Source: Mycolicibacterium iranicum
GTDB taxonomy: Bacteria > Actinomycetota > Actinomycetes > Mycobacteriales > Mycobacteriaceae
Direction: 5' to 3'
Assembly (NCBI RefSeq): GCF_002101705.1
Contig: NZ_LQPC01000026.1
Span: forward strand, 248,001-312,000
Length of the DNA stretch: 64,000 nt
Shown: piece after piece, positions 17,128 through 25,804 of the stretch
Numbering within the stretch: position 1 is the first letter of the stretch
Layout: each line of letters begins with the position of its first letter
Position numbers and translations under genes: made by a program
Notes under the pieces: generated by a model
What the model was told of the DNA's origin: nothing
Database searches by the model: none
The model's input: only the letters and a program-made list of their open reading frames with translations

Positions 17128-18563
17128 GCGTCGACCCGGCGCGCCTTCGGCAGCTCCAGCGCCGCATAGACCAGACCCGCGGTGAGACCGCCGGCCAGCC
17201 AGGACAGGTCGACGCCGCCCAGGGCGGTCGCGACCGGCCCCTGCATCACCGGAACCATGCCGTACATGAACAACCAGGTGGCGGCGATCCCCAGTGCCAG
17301 CGCCAGCAGCGCGGTGACACGCACCGGCGGCAGTGTCGATTCGCCGGGCGGCGCCAGCAGTGTCGCGGCGTCGACCCGTCCGCGGGCGACACCGAACCAG
17401 TGCACCAGCATCACCGCGGCCCACGGCGCCAACCAGCCGACGATGCCGACCAGCCACGCGTCCAGGGTTTTGGCGAACTCGCCGTTGAGGACGAAGAACA
17501 CCACGGCACCCATGGCGACCACACCGATCACGAGGTTGAGCACCCGGCGGTTGATGTGGATGTCGAGGGCCTGTGTGGAGACCGCGCAGGTGTAGATGTT
17601 GAGGATGTTGGTGGCCAGCGGGCCGTGCACCACCAGCAGCAGCACCGGGATCGCGAGCACACCGTAGGCGTCGACGATGATCTCGCCGGGGTCCGATGAG
17701 GCGCTCAGCGTCGCCAGGGTCGCCCCGAGCGCTCCGAGCCACACAACCGGGATGAACTGACCCAGGGCGCTGGCGGCGAACAGCTTGCGGGCCGGCACCT
17801 GCGTCGAGACGAACCGCGAATAGTCACCGGCGTATCCGAGCCAGGTGATTCCCCAACCGATTCCGATGGCCGTCATCACAGCGGTGATCGCCGCGAAGTG
17901 CTGCGCCCCGGTCAGCGCGGGGTCACCGGTGTAGCCCCAGGACACGTCGAGCCCGAACCACGCGACGGCCGTCATCGCGATCAGCACGACGACCGTGGGC
18001 GGCACGGTCCAGCGCTCGAACGCGGCGATGACGCGGTAGCCGAACCACGCGATCACGACCTGGATGGTCATGATGACGGCGGCGACGACGATGCGGGCGG
18101 CATTGTTTGTCAGCTCGGGGTCGACCAGACCGATGCGGCCGAGCAGTGCCATCACGAGGTCGAGAACGATCCAGGTGTTGACCGCGCACCAGCCGATGCA
18201 GAGGACGGCCTGTACGGCGGCTGGGACGTAGGCGCCGCGCCGGCCGAAGACTGCGCGCGACAGCACCATTCCGGTGACACCGGTGCGCTGGCCGATCACC
18301 ACGAACACGCCGAACAGCGACATGCCGATCGCGTTGCCCACGACCAGGACGGCGATCGTCTCGAACAGCCCGAGCCCCATGCTGACGCCGAGGGCGCCGA
18401 GGATCCAGTTGATGGGTGCGATGTTGGCGCCGGCCCAGATCCAGAACTGGCCACGCACGTCGGTGGTTTTCGCGGATTCCGGAATGACGGTGAGCTCGGC
18501 TTCGAGGTCGTGGCCGCCGCCCGGCGCCGACGAGGGTGTCGGGGAGGTGTCGAGAGAGGTCAT
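17124..18563 (-). CDS. NCS1-family cytosine/purine-type permease
   Basis: This 479-aa membrane protein has about twelve hydrophobic segments and the NCS1 signature near residues 45-60 (WIWAGANIAPINWILGALG). NCS1 proteins import nucleobases or allantoin/hydantoin using proton or sodium symport. The ATG at 18563 has a good AAGGA Shine-Dalgarno, and the upstream in-frame start is rejected. The gene is coupled to the downstream amidohydrolase and divergent from the PucR gene, so it is the probable uptake step of a small catabolic operon. Confidence 0.87.
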   Translation of the reverse strand: MTSLDTSPTPSSAPGGGHDLEAELTVIPESAKTTDVRGQFWIWAGANIAPINWILGALGVSMGLGLFETIAVLVVGNAIGMSLFGVFVVIGQRTGVTGMVLSRAVFGRRGAYVPAAVQAVLCIGWCAVNTWIVLDLVMALLGRIGLVDPELTNNAARIVVAAVIMTIQVVIAWFGYRVIAAFERWTVPPTVVVLIAMTAVAWFGLDVSWGYTGDPALTGAQHFAAITAVMTAIGIGWGITWLGYAGDYSRFVSTQVPARKLFAASALGQFIPVVWLGALGATLATLSASSDPGEIIVDAYGVLAIPVLLLVVHGPLATNILNIYTCAVSTQALDIHINRRVLNLVIGVVAMGAVVFFVLNGEFAKTLDAWLVGIVGWLAPWAAVMLVHWFGVARGRVDAATLLAPPGESTLPPVRVTALLALALGIAATWLFMYGMVPVMQGPVATALGGVDLSWLAGGLTAGLVYAALELPKARRVDA

Positions 18564-18661
18564 GGAGTCCTTCTTCGGAGAAGTCTGCTGGTGCGGCGCG
18601 GCGATGCGCCGGGGTGGTCCCATCCTCTTCGGTGCGCGGTCACACCGGCTATAGACAATTA

Positions 18662-18697
18662 GTAACGCGTTTTACCGTATCCCTATAGTTTCTGGAT
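18662..18697. promoter_or_regulatory. Divergent control region of permease and PucR gene
   Basis: TATAGT (18684-18689) stands eight bases before the PucR ATG, indicating a leaderless promoter. Just upstream lies GTAACGCGTTTTAC (18662-18675), an imperfect palindrome around CGCG. Two CTATAG sites flank it (near 18649 and 18683). This is the likely operator area for PucR acting on itself and on the permease operon. Confidence 0.5.
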
Positions 18698-20218
18698 ATG
18701 CATCCGCAAGCGGCCTCGCTGAGCGTGCGTGATGCATTGGACGACCCGGTGCTGGCCGCCGCGCACCCGCGGATCCTCACCGGTGGGGAGCGACTCGAGC
18801 AGCCGGTCAGGTGGGTGCACACCAGCGAGGTGCTCGACATCGCCGAACTGCTCTCCGGCGGTGAGATGCTGCTGGTGGCCGGTGTGATCCTCGGCGATTC
18901 GTCACCGGACCAGCTGCGGTCGTACCTGGACTCGCTCGCCGACGTCGGCGCGGCCGCGCTGGCCATCGAACGCCCCCGGGTCGGCAGAATCCCCGAAGCC
19001 CTGATCGAACAGGCTGCGCTGCGCGACTTCCCGTTGATCGAACTGACCGAGGTGGTGCGCTTCGTCGACGTGACGCGCGCGCTCAACAGCCGCCTGGTCA
19101 ACGAGTCGGTCCGCGCGCTGCACTTCAACGACGAGGTCACCCACATGCTGGCCGGTGTGCTGGCCGCCCAGGGCGACCTGGACGAGATGGTGTCGGGACT
19201 GAGCGAACTCAGCGGGTGCTCCATCATGGTGCGTTCGGTGTCCGGAGCCGTCCTGGCCGCCGCGGAGGTTCCCGGCGCTCGGCCGCATGCCCACGCCCAC
19301 GTCGCCGCGGTGGAGTCGGCCGGGGTGATGATCGCGACGATCGAGGTGCTGCCGCAGCCGGGGGTGGACCTGCAGATGATCACCGCGATCTGCAGGCGCG
19401 CGCCCGAACCGCTCGCGCTGGCGCTGCTGCAGTGGCGGCCGATGACGCGCTCGGACCAGGCCGTCCGGGAGGTCTTCCGCCTGCTCACCCTCGCCGAGGA
19501 CACCTCACGGGGACCGGCCCAGCGCGCCGAGACCGCGGCCGCGCTTCGCCGCGCCACAGGCAATCTCGGGCTGGCAGCCGGGGGCTGGTACGTCGGCGTC
19601 GTCGCGGTCAGCGTCGACGGCCCCCTGCAGGTGGCCGAACTGTCGGGGGCGCTGCACCGCGACGAACGCCGCGTACTGTCGGAGATCCGCGACGGTCAGT
19701 TCCTGGCCGTCGTGCGCTGCGACAGCCGACTCACCTCGGCTGATGCGTTGGAAACTCTTGTCGGCCAACTCAATTCGACGGCACTCCCGAGCGCGCTACG
19801 GATCGGCGTGACCGAGCCGCAGCGCGAGCTGCCCGACGTCGCTACCGCGATTCCGGTCGCGGCGACGGCCGCGCTGCACGCCACCGAGACCGACTACGTC
19901 AGCCTCGCGCGCGACTTCACGCTCACCCACTTTGTGGCACAACTCGATTCGGATGCCGTGACGCAATTCCTCGACGCCGCACTGGGTCCGCTGCGCACCG
20001 CGAACAGATCCGCCGAGCTGCTCGCCACGTTGGCCGCCCTGTTCCGCACCGGCAGCCGGGTGGCCGCGGCGGAGTCTCTGCAGATCCACCGGCAGACCAT
20101 GTATCAGCGGATCACCCGCATCGAATCGATCCTCGGGCGTCGCCTCGACACCTCCGACGGATCGACCGGGGCGCTGCGCGTTGCCGTCGAGATCGCGGTG
20201 ACGCTGGCCGATCGCTGA
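18698..20218 (+). CDS. PucR family transcriptional regulator
   Basis: This 506-aa regulator has an N-terminal PucR purine-catabolism domain (residues 5-125, with ILTGGERLEQPVRWVHTSEV), a central GGDEF-like region and a C-terminal PucR-type helix-turn-helix (about 430-490, SRVAAAESLQIHRQTMYQRI). PucR proteins usually activate nitrogen-compound catabolism genes. It faces away from the permease/amidohydrolase operon, its probable target. The ATG at 18698 has a leaderless-type -10. Confidence 0.9.
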   Translation: MHPQAASLSVRDALDDPVLAAAHPRILTGGERLEQPVRWVHTSEVLDIAELLSGGEMLLVAGVILGDSSPDQLRSYLDSLADVGAAALAIERPRVGRIPEALIEQAALRDFPLIELTEVVRFVDVTRALNSRLVNESVRALHFNDEVTHMLAGVLAAQGDLDEMVSGLSELSGCSIMVRSVSGAVLAAAEVPGARPHAHAHVAAVESAGVMIATIEVLPQPGVDLQMITAICRRAPEPLALALLQWRPMTRSDQAVREVFRLLTLAEDTSRGPAQRAETAAALRRATGNLGLAAGGWYVGVVAVSVDGPLQVAELSGALHRDERRVLSEIRDGQFLAVVRCDSRLTSADALETLVGQLNSTALPSALRIGVTEPQRELPDVATAIPVAATAALHATETDYVSLARDFTLTHFVAQLDSDAVTQFLDAALGPLRTANRSAELLATLAALFRTGSRVAAAESLQIHRQTMYQRITRIESILGRRLDTSDGSTGALRVAVEIAVTLADR

Positions 20219-20226
20219 GCTCAGCG
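20213..20226. other. 14-bp perfect palindrome holding two convergent stop codons
   Basis: CGCTGAGCTCAGCG contains the TGA of the PucR gene (20216-20218) and, on the other strand, the TGA of the reductase gene (20221-20223). It has no U-tract, so a terminator role is not obvious. Confidence 0.8.
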
Positions 20227-20631
20227 CTGCCGACCCACACGCAGCCGTGGTCGCTGCGCAGGTGTCAGCGCGAAGACCGGATGGTCGACGTCGTCAGGCA
20301 GCTGGCGCCAATAGGATTCGACGACCTTGCCCGCCAGGGGACGGTAGGCAGCGATGACGGTAGCGCGTCTGTCGACCGGCACCTCGTTGGCGACATACGG
20401 GGTGTCGCCGAGCTTCACTTTCGGATCTGCCCGCACGTTTCTGACCCAGTCGGACTCGCCACGCGTCGACACCAGATACTTGACGCCGTCGACCACGGGA
20501 ACGACGACCGGGATCTGTTGCGGACGCCCGCTGTGGCGCCGCCGCACAGTGAGTGTCTGGCCCATTCCGAAGAACATCGCGACGGGGTTGAAGATCCGCC
20601 GCGTGAACCAGGGTGGCTTGAGGTAGGCCAT
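20221..20631 (-). CDS. Nitroreductase/quinone reductase family deazaflavin-dependent protein
   Basis: The 136-aa protein has the split beta-barrel seen in Ddn-like F420-dependent reductases of mycobacteria (RRHSGRPQQIPVVVPVVDG, LVSTRGESDWVRNVRADP). Such proteins reduce quinones or nitro-compounds using F420H2. The ATG at 20631 gives a short amphipathic N-terminus typical of the family. It follows the P450 gene on the same strand with about 50 bases between, so co-transcription is possible. Confidence 0.82.
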   Translation of the reverse strand: MAYLKPPWFTRRIFNPVAMFFGMGQTLTVRRRHSGRPQQIPVVVPVVDGVKYLVSTRGESDWVRNVRADPKVKLGDTPYVANEVPVDRRATVIAAYRPLAGKVVESYWRQLPDDVDHPVFALTPAQRPRLRVGRQR

Positions 20632-20683
20632 GACTCACGAGTGTGGACGCCGCAGTGCGGGTGCCGCAATGGCCCGCGGTGAA

Positions 20684-22057
20684 TCAGACTCGCGGACTGA
20701 CCGTCGCCCGGATCGGGCCGTGCGCCACCGTGGTGAACGGAACGTCGACGGCGAACTCCGCGTCCAACGACGTCACCGCGAAGCTCCGGATGATCGTCGC
20801 CAGCGCCAGCGTCGTCTCCAACCGGGCGAAGTGCTCCCCGATACACGACCGCGCCCCGCCGGCGAAAGGCAGGAAATGCCAGCGGTCGCGCGCCGCGGTG
20901 TTCTCGGGGCTGAACCGGTCCGGGTCGAACCGCTCAGGGTCGGGCCAGATGTCCGGATCGCGGTGCAGCGCATAGATTCCGACTGCCACGAGCGTGCCCG
21001 CTTCGACGCGGAACCCGCCGACGTCGATGTCACGCACGGCGAGCCGCCCCACACCCGCGGCGGGCGGGCAGAGCCGCAGCGCCTCGTGCAGCACCTGGGT
21101 CGTGTAGCTCAGCCGCGGCACGTCGGAGGGCTCGAGTTCCCGGTCACCCAGCGCGGTCGCCTCTGCAGCCACCCGGCGCTGGATGTCGGGGTGGTGGCCG
21201 AGGACCCACAGCGCATACGTCAGAGCGGTCGCGGTGGTGTCGTGCCCGGCCAACATGAAGATGAGCAGGTCGTCGCAGATGTCGTCGTCGGACAGGCCCT
21301 GCCCGGTCTCGGGGTCCCTGGCCTCCATCAGCGCGCGCACCAGCGGTGCGTCCCGGTCGGGGTCGGCGCGGCAGGCGTGCAGGATGTCGGCGGTGACCCG
21401 GCGCATCTCGGCAACCGCGTGCCGGGCCCGCCTGCGCGCTGGTGTCGGCAGCCAGCGCGGCGCGCGGATCGGGCGCAGCGCGCGGTCCGCGGTGTAACCG
21501 GACGCCACGTGCATGTGCTCGGCGATGATGTCGGCGCTGTCGTTGAGGTCGACGCCCAGCACCGAGCGGCCCAGCGACTGCATGGTGATGCGGCGGCATT
21601 CGAGATCGAGGTCGACCTCACCACCGCCGGGCCATGCGTCGACGAATCTTTGGGCGGCCTTCGACATGTGTCCGCCGAACAACTGGACGTTGCGCCTGGT
21701 GAAGACGGGCTGGAGCGCGCGTTTACGAGGCCGCCACGGTTCGTTCGGCAGCACGAACAGGCTGTCGCCCGCCATGTTCTGTACCTCTTCGTGCACGATG
21801 CAGCGTTCGGAGAAGGCGTCGTTGCGGCCGAGGACGTCGCGGATGCCCTCGGGGGAGAACACGGCGACGAACGGCGGGAAGAGCCATTTCGGCGCAACCT
21901 GCACGCGCGTGATCGGGCCGCCGGCGGCGCGGACGCCGAGCTGACCGGTGTCCAGCGTGCGCACCAGCTTCAACAACTGTCGGTACGGCAGCGGATTCCG
22001 GGGCGCCAGGGGCAGGTTCTCGACGCTGGTCTCAGTCCCGGCGACCACTGTCATCAC
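20684..22057 (-). CDS. Cytochrome P450
   Basis: This 457-aa P450 has the I-helix oxygen-activation motif AGHDTTAT, the K-helix EALR, and the heme-binding loop FAGGARSCIG with the thiolate Cys near residue 405. The pattern resembles CYP132/136/138-type mycobacterial P450s, but the family cannot be assigned by eye. The start is GTG 22057 or ATG 22054; both overlap the upstream PNPOx-fold gene by about 25 bases. The substrate is unknown. No ferredoxin gene is adjacent. Confidence 0.93.
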   Translation of the reverse strand: MMTVVAGTETSVENLPLAPRNPLPYRQLLKLVRTLDTGQLGVRAAGGPITRVQVAPKWLFPPFVAVFSPEGIRDVLGRNDAFSERCIVHEEVQNMAGDSLFVLPNEPWRPRKRALQPVFTRRNVQLFGGHMSKAAQRFVDAWPGGGEVDLDLECRRITMQSLGRSVLGVDLNDSADIIAEHMHVASGYTADRALRPIRAPRWLPTPARRRARHAVAEMRRVTADILHACRADPDRDAPLVRALMEARDPETGQGLSDDDICDDLLIFMLAGHDTTATALTYALWVLGHHPDIQRRVAAEATALGDRELEPSDVPRLSYTTQVLHEALRLCPPAAGVGRLAVRDIDVGGFRVEAGTLVAVGIYALHRDPDIWPDPERFDPDRFSPENTAARDRWHFLPFAGGARSCIGEHFARLETTLALATIIRSFAVTSLDAEFAVDVPFTTVAHGPIRATVSPRV

Positions 22058-22532
22058 TCCATGTCAGGACAGCTCCCCCGCCACCGGTCATCACGGTGCC
22101 GGGCATCACGCGCAAGCGGTACGGCGTCAGTCGCAGCACGGCGAACTCGTCGGATGTCGGGCCGTTCTTCCACATCGGAATGATGAAGGGGTCGTAGCCG
22201 ACGGGCTCAGGTGCGGTGGCGAACTTGTTCCACACCGCGGCACACGTGTCGTCGTCGGTGTACCACTCGACCAGACACTCCGCCGAACAGGTGTCGTGCG
22301 TCGTGGTCCAGTAGCTGACTGACACGTCCGGATGCACCGCCAGGTGCGCTCGCTTGAGGGGTGTCGGCACGGTCGCGATCCAGCCGAACAGATCGGTGCC
22401 GTCCCACTCCCAGATCGGGTGCAGAATGCGCGTGCGCGGCCTTCCGTCGCCGTCAACCGTCGCCACCGAGGCCCAGACGATCGAATGGGCCATGTCGACA
22501 AAGGCGGGCGCGGTGCGGTCGAGCGTTGACAC
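22032..22532 (-). CDS. Pyridoxamine 5'-phosphate oxidase-fold protein
   Basis: The 166-aa protein has the split-barrel flavin/F420-binding fold, recognisable from VWASVATVDGDGRPRTRILHP near residues 20-38. Members use FMN, F420 or heme. The GTG at 22532 is chosen because upstream in-frame sequence enters the next gene. It overlaps the P450 start, so translation is probably coupled; a reductase partner for the P450 is possible but unproven. Confidence 0.75.
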   Translation of the reverse strand: MSTLDRTAPAFVDMAHSIVWASVATVDGDGRPRTRILHPIWEWDGTDLFGWIATVPTPLKRAHLAVHPDVSVSYWTTTHDTCSAECLVEWYTDDDTCAAVWNKFATAPEPVGYDPFIIPMWKNGPTSDEFAVLRLTPYRLRVMPGTVMTGGGGAVLTWSDDSGRRD

Positions 22533-22576
22533 AGGTTCTAGATGTAGCAGACAGCGTTGCAGCTGTCTGCCGACCG

Positions 22577-22909
22577 TCACTCCTCCAGCTTCTTGCGGAA
22601 CTCCTCGGTGTTGCGGTACTCGACGTTGCCCTCGTCTGCGGATGTCTCGATCTTGCCCTTGTCCTCGTCGTCGACCCAGTCGGTGACAGACGTTCCCGAG
22701 ACCGTGCCACTGCTGCCCGGCAAAGTGGTGGTCTTCAGGTCGTCGGAGTACGCCTTGGCCATCTCCCTGGCCTTCTCGCGGTGCTCGTCGGTGACTTCCG
22801 GCTTCTCGGTGAGTTCCTGATTGTCGGGATCGGGTGTCTCGGTGACGTGTTCGAGCTGGACGTCCGGCTTGTCTCCGGTCTGACGCTGCTCGGTCTGGTG
22901 CTGTGTCAT
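22577..22909 (-). CDS. Hydrophilic conserved hypothetical protein, 110 aa
   Basis: The sequence is very rich in Glu, Asp, Lys, Thr and Gln, with no hydrophobic core, suggesting an intrinsically disordered protein. It opens MTQHQTEQRQTGDKPDV and ends in a charged helix (NTEEFRKKLEE). It lies between the PNPOx-fold gene and tetR on the same strand. There is no recognisable domain. Confidence 0.6.
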   Translation of the reverse strand: MTQHQTEQRQTGDKPDVQLEHVTETPDPDNQELTEKPEVTDEHREKAREMAKAYSDDLKTTTLPGSSGTVSGTSVTDWVDDEDKGKIETSADEGNVEYRNTEEFRKKLEE

Positions 22910-22951
22910 GCCTAGCGGGCTGCCCGAAAGTGTGAGCTGCGAAACACTGTT

Positions 22952-23638
22952 TCATGCGGGCACCCCGCGCAGCGCCATGGGCAGGCTGGGCAGGAAATGC
23001 CTGCGGGCGAACGCGCGGATGTCATCGGCCGTCTCCACAGGTTGCGCGCTGGGCAGCAGGAGCACCATTGCGGCGTAGCGCAGGATGCAGTCGGCGAGGT
23101 CGTTGACAGCGTCGGGACCGATGCGCTCTGCGAAACCCAGTGGGAAGATGACCTGAAGAGCCTCGGCCATGCGCTCGATCGCAGCCCTGTGATACTGGCC
23201 GGCAAGCGCAAGGACGAGCCCCGGTTCCTCGACGATCATTTGGTGCAGCACCCGGTGGTCGCGGAACTTCAGAATAGCCAAGGTGAATGCTTCGACGTAG
23301 TAATTCGACTGTGGCCCAGCTATTTTGAGTTCGTTTGCGATGTCGGCGAAGAGTGCCACATTCTCTCGCTCGATGACGGCGCCGACGAGTTGGTCCTTGT
23401 TGGCGAAGCGCCGGTAGATGGTCGTCCTGCTGACGCCTGCGCGACGTGCCACGTCTTCGAGTGCGACGCGGCGGAAGCCGTGCCGTTCGAACTCGACGAC
23501 GGCGGCGTCGAGGATCTGCTGCGTCGCCCGGTCAGGCACCACGGCGGGCCGCGAATCAGGCACCGCGGCGGGCCGCGAATCAGGCACCGCGGCGGGCCGC
23601 GAATCAGGCACCGCGGCGGGCCGCTTACGCACGGGCAT
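22952..23638 (-). CDS. TetR family transcriptional regulator with repeat-bearing N-terminus
   Basis: The product has 228 aa. The helix-turn-helix is at about residues 40-85 ([20 protein letters not shown]) followed by an all-helical ligand domain. The first 36 residues are a low-complexity extension of [12 protein letters not shown] units encoded by a 24-bp tandem repeat. The start overlaps the end of the mpaB-like gene by 14 bases, so the two form an operon. A TetR-type operator before the mpaB-like gene suggests autoregulation. Confidence 0.87.
   Translation of the reverse strand: MPVRKRPAAVPDSRPAAVPDSRPAAVPDSRPAVVPDRATQQILDAAVVEFERHGFRRVALEDVARRAGVSRTTIYRRFANKDQLVGAVIERENVALFADIANELKIAGPQSNYYVEAFTLAILKFRDHRVLHQMIVEEPGLVLALAGQYHRAAIERMAEALQVIFPLGFAERIGPDAVNDLADCILRYAAMVLLLPSAQPVETADDIRAFARRHFLPSLPMALRGVPA
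23529..23624 (-). repeat. 24-bp tandem repeat in the tetR 5' end
   Basis: Units at 23541, 23565 and 23589 are nearly identical, with partial units on both sides (23529-23540 and 23613-23624). Each encodes eight residues (RPAAVPDS). The period is a multiple of three, so unit gain or loss keeps the frame. Confidence 0.9.
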
Positions 23639-24488
23639 AGCCCTTGACGGCGTAGCCGCTCATACGCGCACCCATGGGCAGATGGTCCCAGATCCAGTTC
23701 ACCGGCCGCGATCGCCAGAAGGCGGCGAAGCGCTGGTAGCGGCGCTCCTGCTTGTCGGTCCATGGAAGACCGAGCAACACACGTGCCCGTGGCGGAAGCC
23801 CGCCGGTGGTCAGGAAGGCCGCCAGCGGGTTGAACACCGGCGCGGCGATCCGCCAGACGAGCGGATGGACGGCCTTGGGCTTCGGGAAGCCCTTGGTGAC
23901 GTAGCCGACGCCGTACTTGGCCGAGGGGTGTGCGACGAGAACCTGGTTCATCATCCGGTCCCAGTACTGCTCGAATTCGGCATAGGTCGCCGGCATCACG
24001 CGATCGCTGACGCCGTAGCGCCGGTACCACGTCTTCGATTCGAGCCAGATCTGTTCGCGCTCGGCGTCGGTGAGGCGCTTCACGAAAGTGTCGGCGAAGT
24101 AGTAGATCTGCTCGACGAAGGTGGCGTGTGCCCAGAAGTACGTCTCGGGATCCAGCGCGTGATATCGGGCCCCGTCCGTGCCGGGCATCTCGCCCTTGAC
24201 GTGGTGGTGGAAGTCGCGAACCTGCGTGCCCGCGTTCTCCTCGTCAGTGCCGTACACCGTGTTGAAGATCGGCGGGATCGTTCGCTTGAGTCGCTCGGCG
24301 GTGTCGGCGAAGAACGTCGAATGGTCGTAGACACCCTGACCGAGCTCGGCGAGCATGTTCTGCAGCACGGCCGGCCTCGGGCCGATCAGGTACATACGGT
24401 TGTCACCGAACCAGCGCCAGACCAGGGATTGCGGCCCCAGCGGCAGGGCGTCATCCAGGTGTTCGGGCTGTTGCGCCAACTCGGTCAT
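23625..24488 (-). CDS. Oxygenase MpaB family protein (DUF2236)
   Basis: The 287-aa protein matches the MpaB/rubber-oxygenase catalytic family: heme-binding helical proteins with an N-terminal [20 protein letters not shown] region and a conserved [13 protein letters not shown] segment. In mycobacteria many copies exist and their substrates are mostly unknown. The ATG at 24488 is preferred; an upstream in-frame start at 24563 lacks support. Downstream it overlaps tetR, and upstream there is a clear operator-like palindrome. Confidence 0.83.
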   Translation of the reverse strand: MTELAQQPEHLDDALPLGPQSLVWRWFGDNRMYLIGPRPAVLQNMLAELGQGVYDHSTFFADTAERLKRTIPPIFNTVYGTDEENAGTQVRDFHHHVKGEMPGTDGARYHALDPETYFWAHATFVEQIYYFADTFVKRLTDAEREQIWLESKTWYRRYGVSDRVMPATYAEFEQYWDRMMNQVLVAHPSAKYGVGYVTKGFPKPKAVHPLVWRIAAPVFNPLAAFLTTGGLPPRARVLLGLPWTDKQERRYQRFAAFWRSRPVNWIWDHLPMGARMSGYAVKGYARA

Positions 24489-24513
24489 GAGCAACAGTGT
24501 TACAGATTCTGCA

Positions 24514-24526
24514 CTTTGTACCAAAG
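24514..24526. promoter_or_regulatory. Probable TetR operator and promoter of mpaB-tetR
   Basis: CTTTGTACCAAAG is a perfect 5-3-5 inverted repeat, typical of TetR operators. On the minus strand it overlaps a possible -35 (TTGGTA), followed 16 bases later by TAACAC, then the ATG at 24488. A second small repeat CAGATTCTG lies between. Confidence 0.6.
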
Positions 24527-24604
24527 GGAGTGTGGCGAGGCCCACAGCCGATCGATGCGCCACTTCGCGAAACGGCCGCCACGGTAGTCAGGCGGCTCGC
24601 ACCG

Positions 24605-24871
24605 CTACTGTGCGGGCGGTTTCGCGGGACCGCGGCGCAACCGGGCGATGCCGACGACGGCGAGGACCCCGGCGGTGGCGGCAAGCAACAGTGACAGCGT
24701 CAGCATCGGCGCGTAGTAGACCTGGGAGATCGTGGACGGCTCACCGTCGAGCACCGGGGCGACGACCACCTCGGTGCTGGCGCTCAGCCACGCCACCACG
24801 CAGCCCAGCGCCGCCAGCCCAGCCACCAACAGCTCGACGACGGCACGCCGGCGGCTTTTCCCCCCGTTCAC
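24605..24871 (-). CDS. Small membrane protein, 88 aa (Rv0514-like)
   Basis: Two transmembrane helices (about residues 12-30 and 52-75) flank an extracytoplasmic loop with STEVVVAPVLDGEP. The GTG at 24871 overlaps the DUF3093 stop (GTGA), so the longer in-frame start is rejected. By position it matches the small membrane gene next to Rv0513. Function unknown. Confidence 0.72.
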   Translation of the reverse strand: MNGGKSRRRAVVELLVAGLAALGCVVAWLSASTEVVVAPVLDGEPSTISQVYYAPMLTLSLLLAATAGVLAVVGIARLRRGPAKPPAQ

Positions 24872-25359
24872 GACGCGGGCTCCGGCGGGATGCGTTCCTC
24901 GACAAGGTTCGTCAGGGCAGCGCGCAGCTGTTGATGCTTGCGCGCCCACGCCTGAGCGGTCCGATCATTGGTCAGCCGCAGGCCGATGCCGGTACGCCCG
25001 CGCGGGACACCGGTGAGCTCGCCGAGTGCGCGAGCGTACTGCCACTTGGGAGTCTCCGACCCACTGGCTTCGGGATAGACGCGCACGATCTCGTCGGTCA
25101 ACGTGATCTCGGTGCCCTGCCGCAGCTTCTCGGTGGTCAGCTCCACCGAGGTGTGGATGCGGGCGGCCTTGACCTGGATCGCCAAGAACGTCGAGACGAG
25201 AACGAAGAACAGCACAGGCACCACCCACTGGATGCCGTAGCCGGCGGACAGCTGAATCAGCGCCATCGCCACCCCGGCGCCTGGACCGGCCAGCACCCAC
25301 AGCCAGCTGGCACCCTGCTCGTAGAACAGCACTTCGGGCTCGGGGGTCGACTCCGTCAC
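24868..25359 (-). CDS. DUF3093 family membrane protein
   Basis: The 163-aa protein has two transmembrane helices near residues 20-60 and a C-terminal domain with strands. It fits the actinobacterial DUF3093 family (segments LFYEQGASWLWVL, EITLTDEIVRVYP). The GTG at 25359 overlaps the preceding stop (GTGA) and has an AGGAGAAGGA Shine-Dalgarno. It belongs to a chain of overlapping small membrane-protein genes downstream of hemB. Confidence 0.8.
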   Translation of the reverse strand: MTESTPEPEVLFYEQGASWLWVLAGPGAGVAMALIQLSAGYGIQWVVPVLFFVLVSTFLAIQVKAARIHTSVELTTEKLRQGTEITLTDEIVRVYPEASGSETPKWQYARALGELTGVPRGRTGIGLRLTNDRTAQAWARKHQQLRAALTNLVEERIPPEPAS

Positions 25360-25784
25360 GCCGCGTCCTTCTCCTGAAACCACCGCCGCGCCGACGGCTG
25401 AACGAACAACAGCACGCCGATCAGCAGCGGGAAGAGCGACATGAGGATGAACAGATGCACCGCCCCTATCAGCCCCGCGATGATCACGATCACGACGATC
25501 GCGGCCGCCGCCAGCGCCAGCGTCGCCCGGTAGAACCGGCCGTCACCGCGGCGTGCCCTGCCTGCGAGGAAAGCCAGCGCGCCGCCGACGAGCACCGCAC
25601 CGATTCCCGTTCCCCGCACGATCGACAGGAAGGCGTCGGCATTGGCGATCTGCAGGCGCTCGGCATCGAACGCCGCGGTCGAGGCCATCAGGCCACCGAC
25701 GATCATGATGACCGCACCGCCCACGAAGCACCAGAAGGCGAGGTCCACGACTCGGGGTCGGCTGGGTGACGTCGGGTCGGTCAT
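25356..25784 (-). CDS. Four-helix membrane protein, 142 aa
   Basis: The hydropathy pattern shows four transmembrane helices at about residues 15-35, 55-75, 85-108 and 112-128. The N-terminus is short, with Pro and Ser. No catalytic motif is visible. It shares the basic layout of the next upstream gene, suggesting old duplication or a common small-membrane-protein family. Same strand as hemB; function unknown. Confidence 0.72.
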   Translation of the reverse strand: MTDPTSPSRPRVVDLAFWCFVGGAVIMIVGGLMASTAAFDAERLQIANADAFLSIVRGTGIGAVLVGGALAFLAGRARRGDGRFYRATLALAAAAIVVIVIIAGLIGAVHLFILMSLFPLLIGVLLFVQPSARRWFQEKDAA

Positions 25785-25804
25785 GGTCGGGCCAGCCTAA
25801 CGAA

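Noticed and set aside
15604..17742. Long ORF extending the amidohydrolase by 205 residues
   Set aside because: The extension runs through the permease gene in another frame; ATG 17127 overlaps the permease stop and starts the family-typical sequence.
20213..20226. Palindrome at PucR/reductase stops as a terminator
   Set aside because: No loop of workable size in the full palindrome and no U-tract; kept only as a palindrome.
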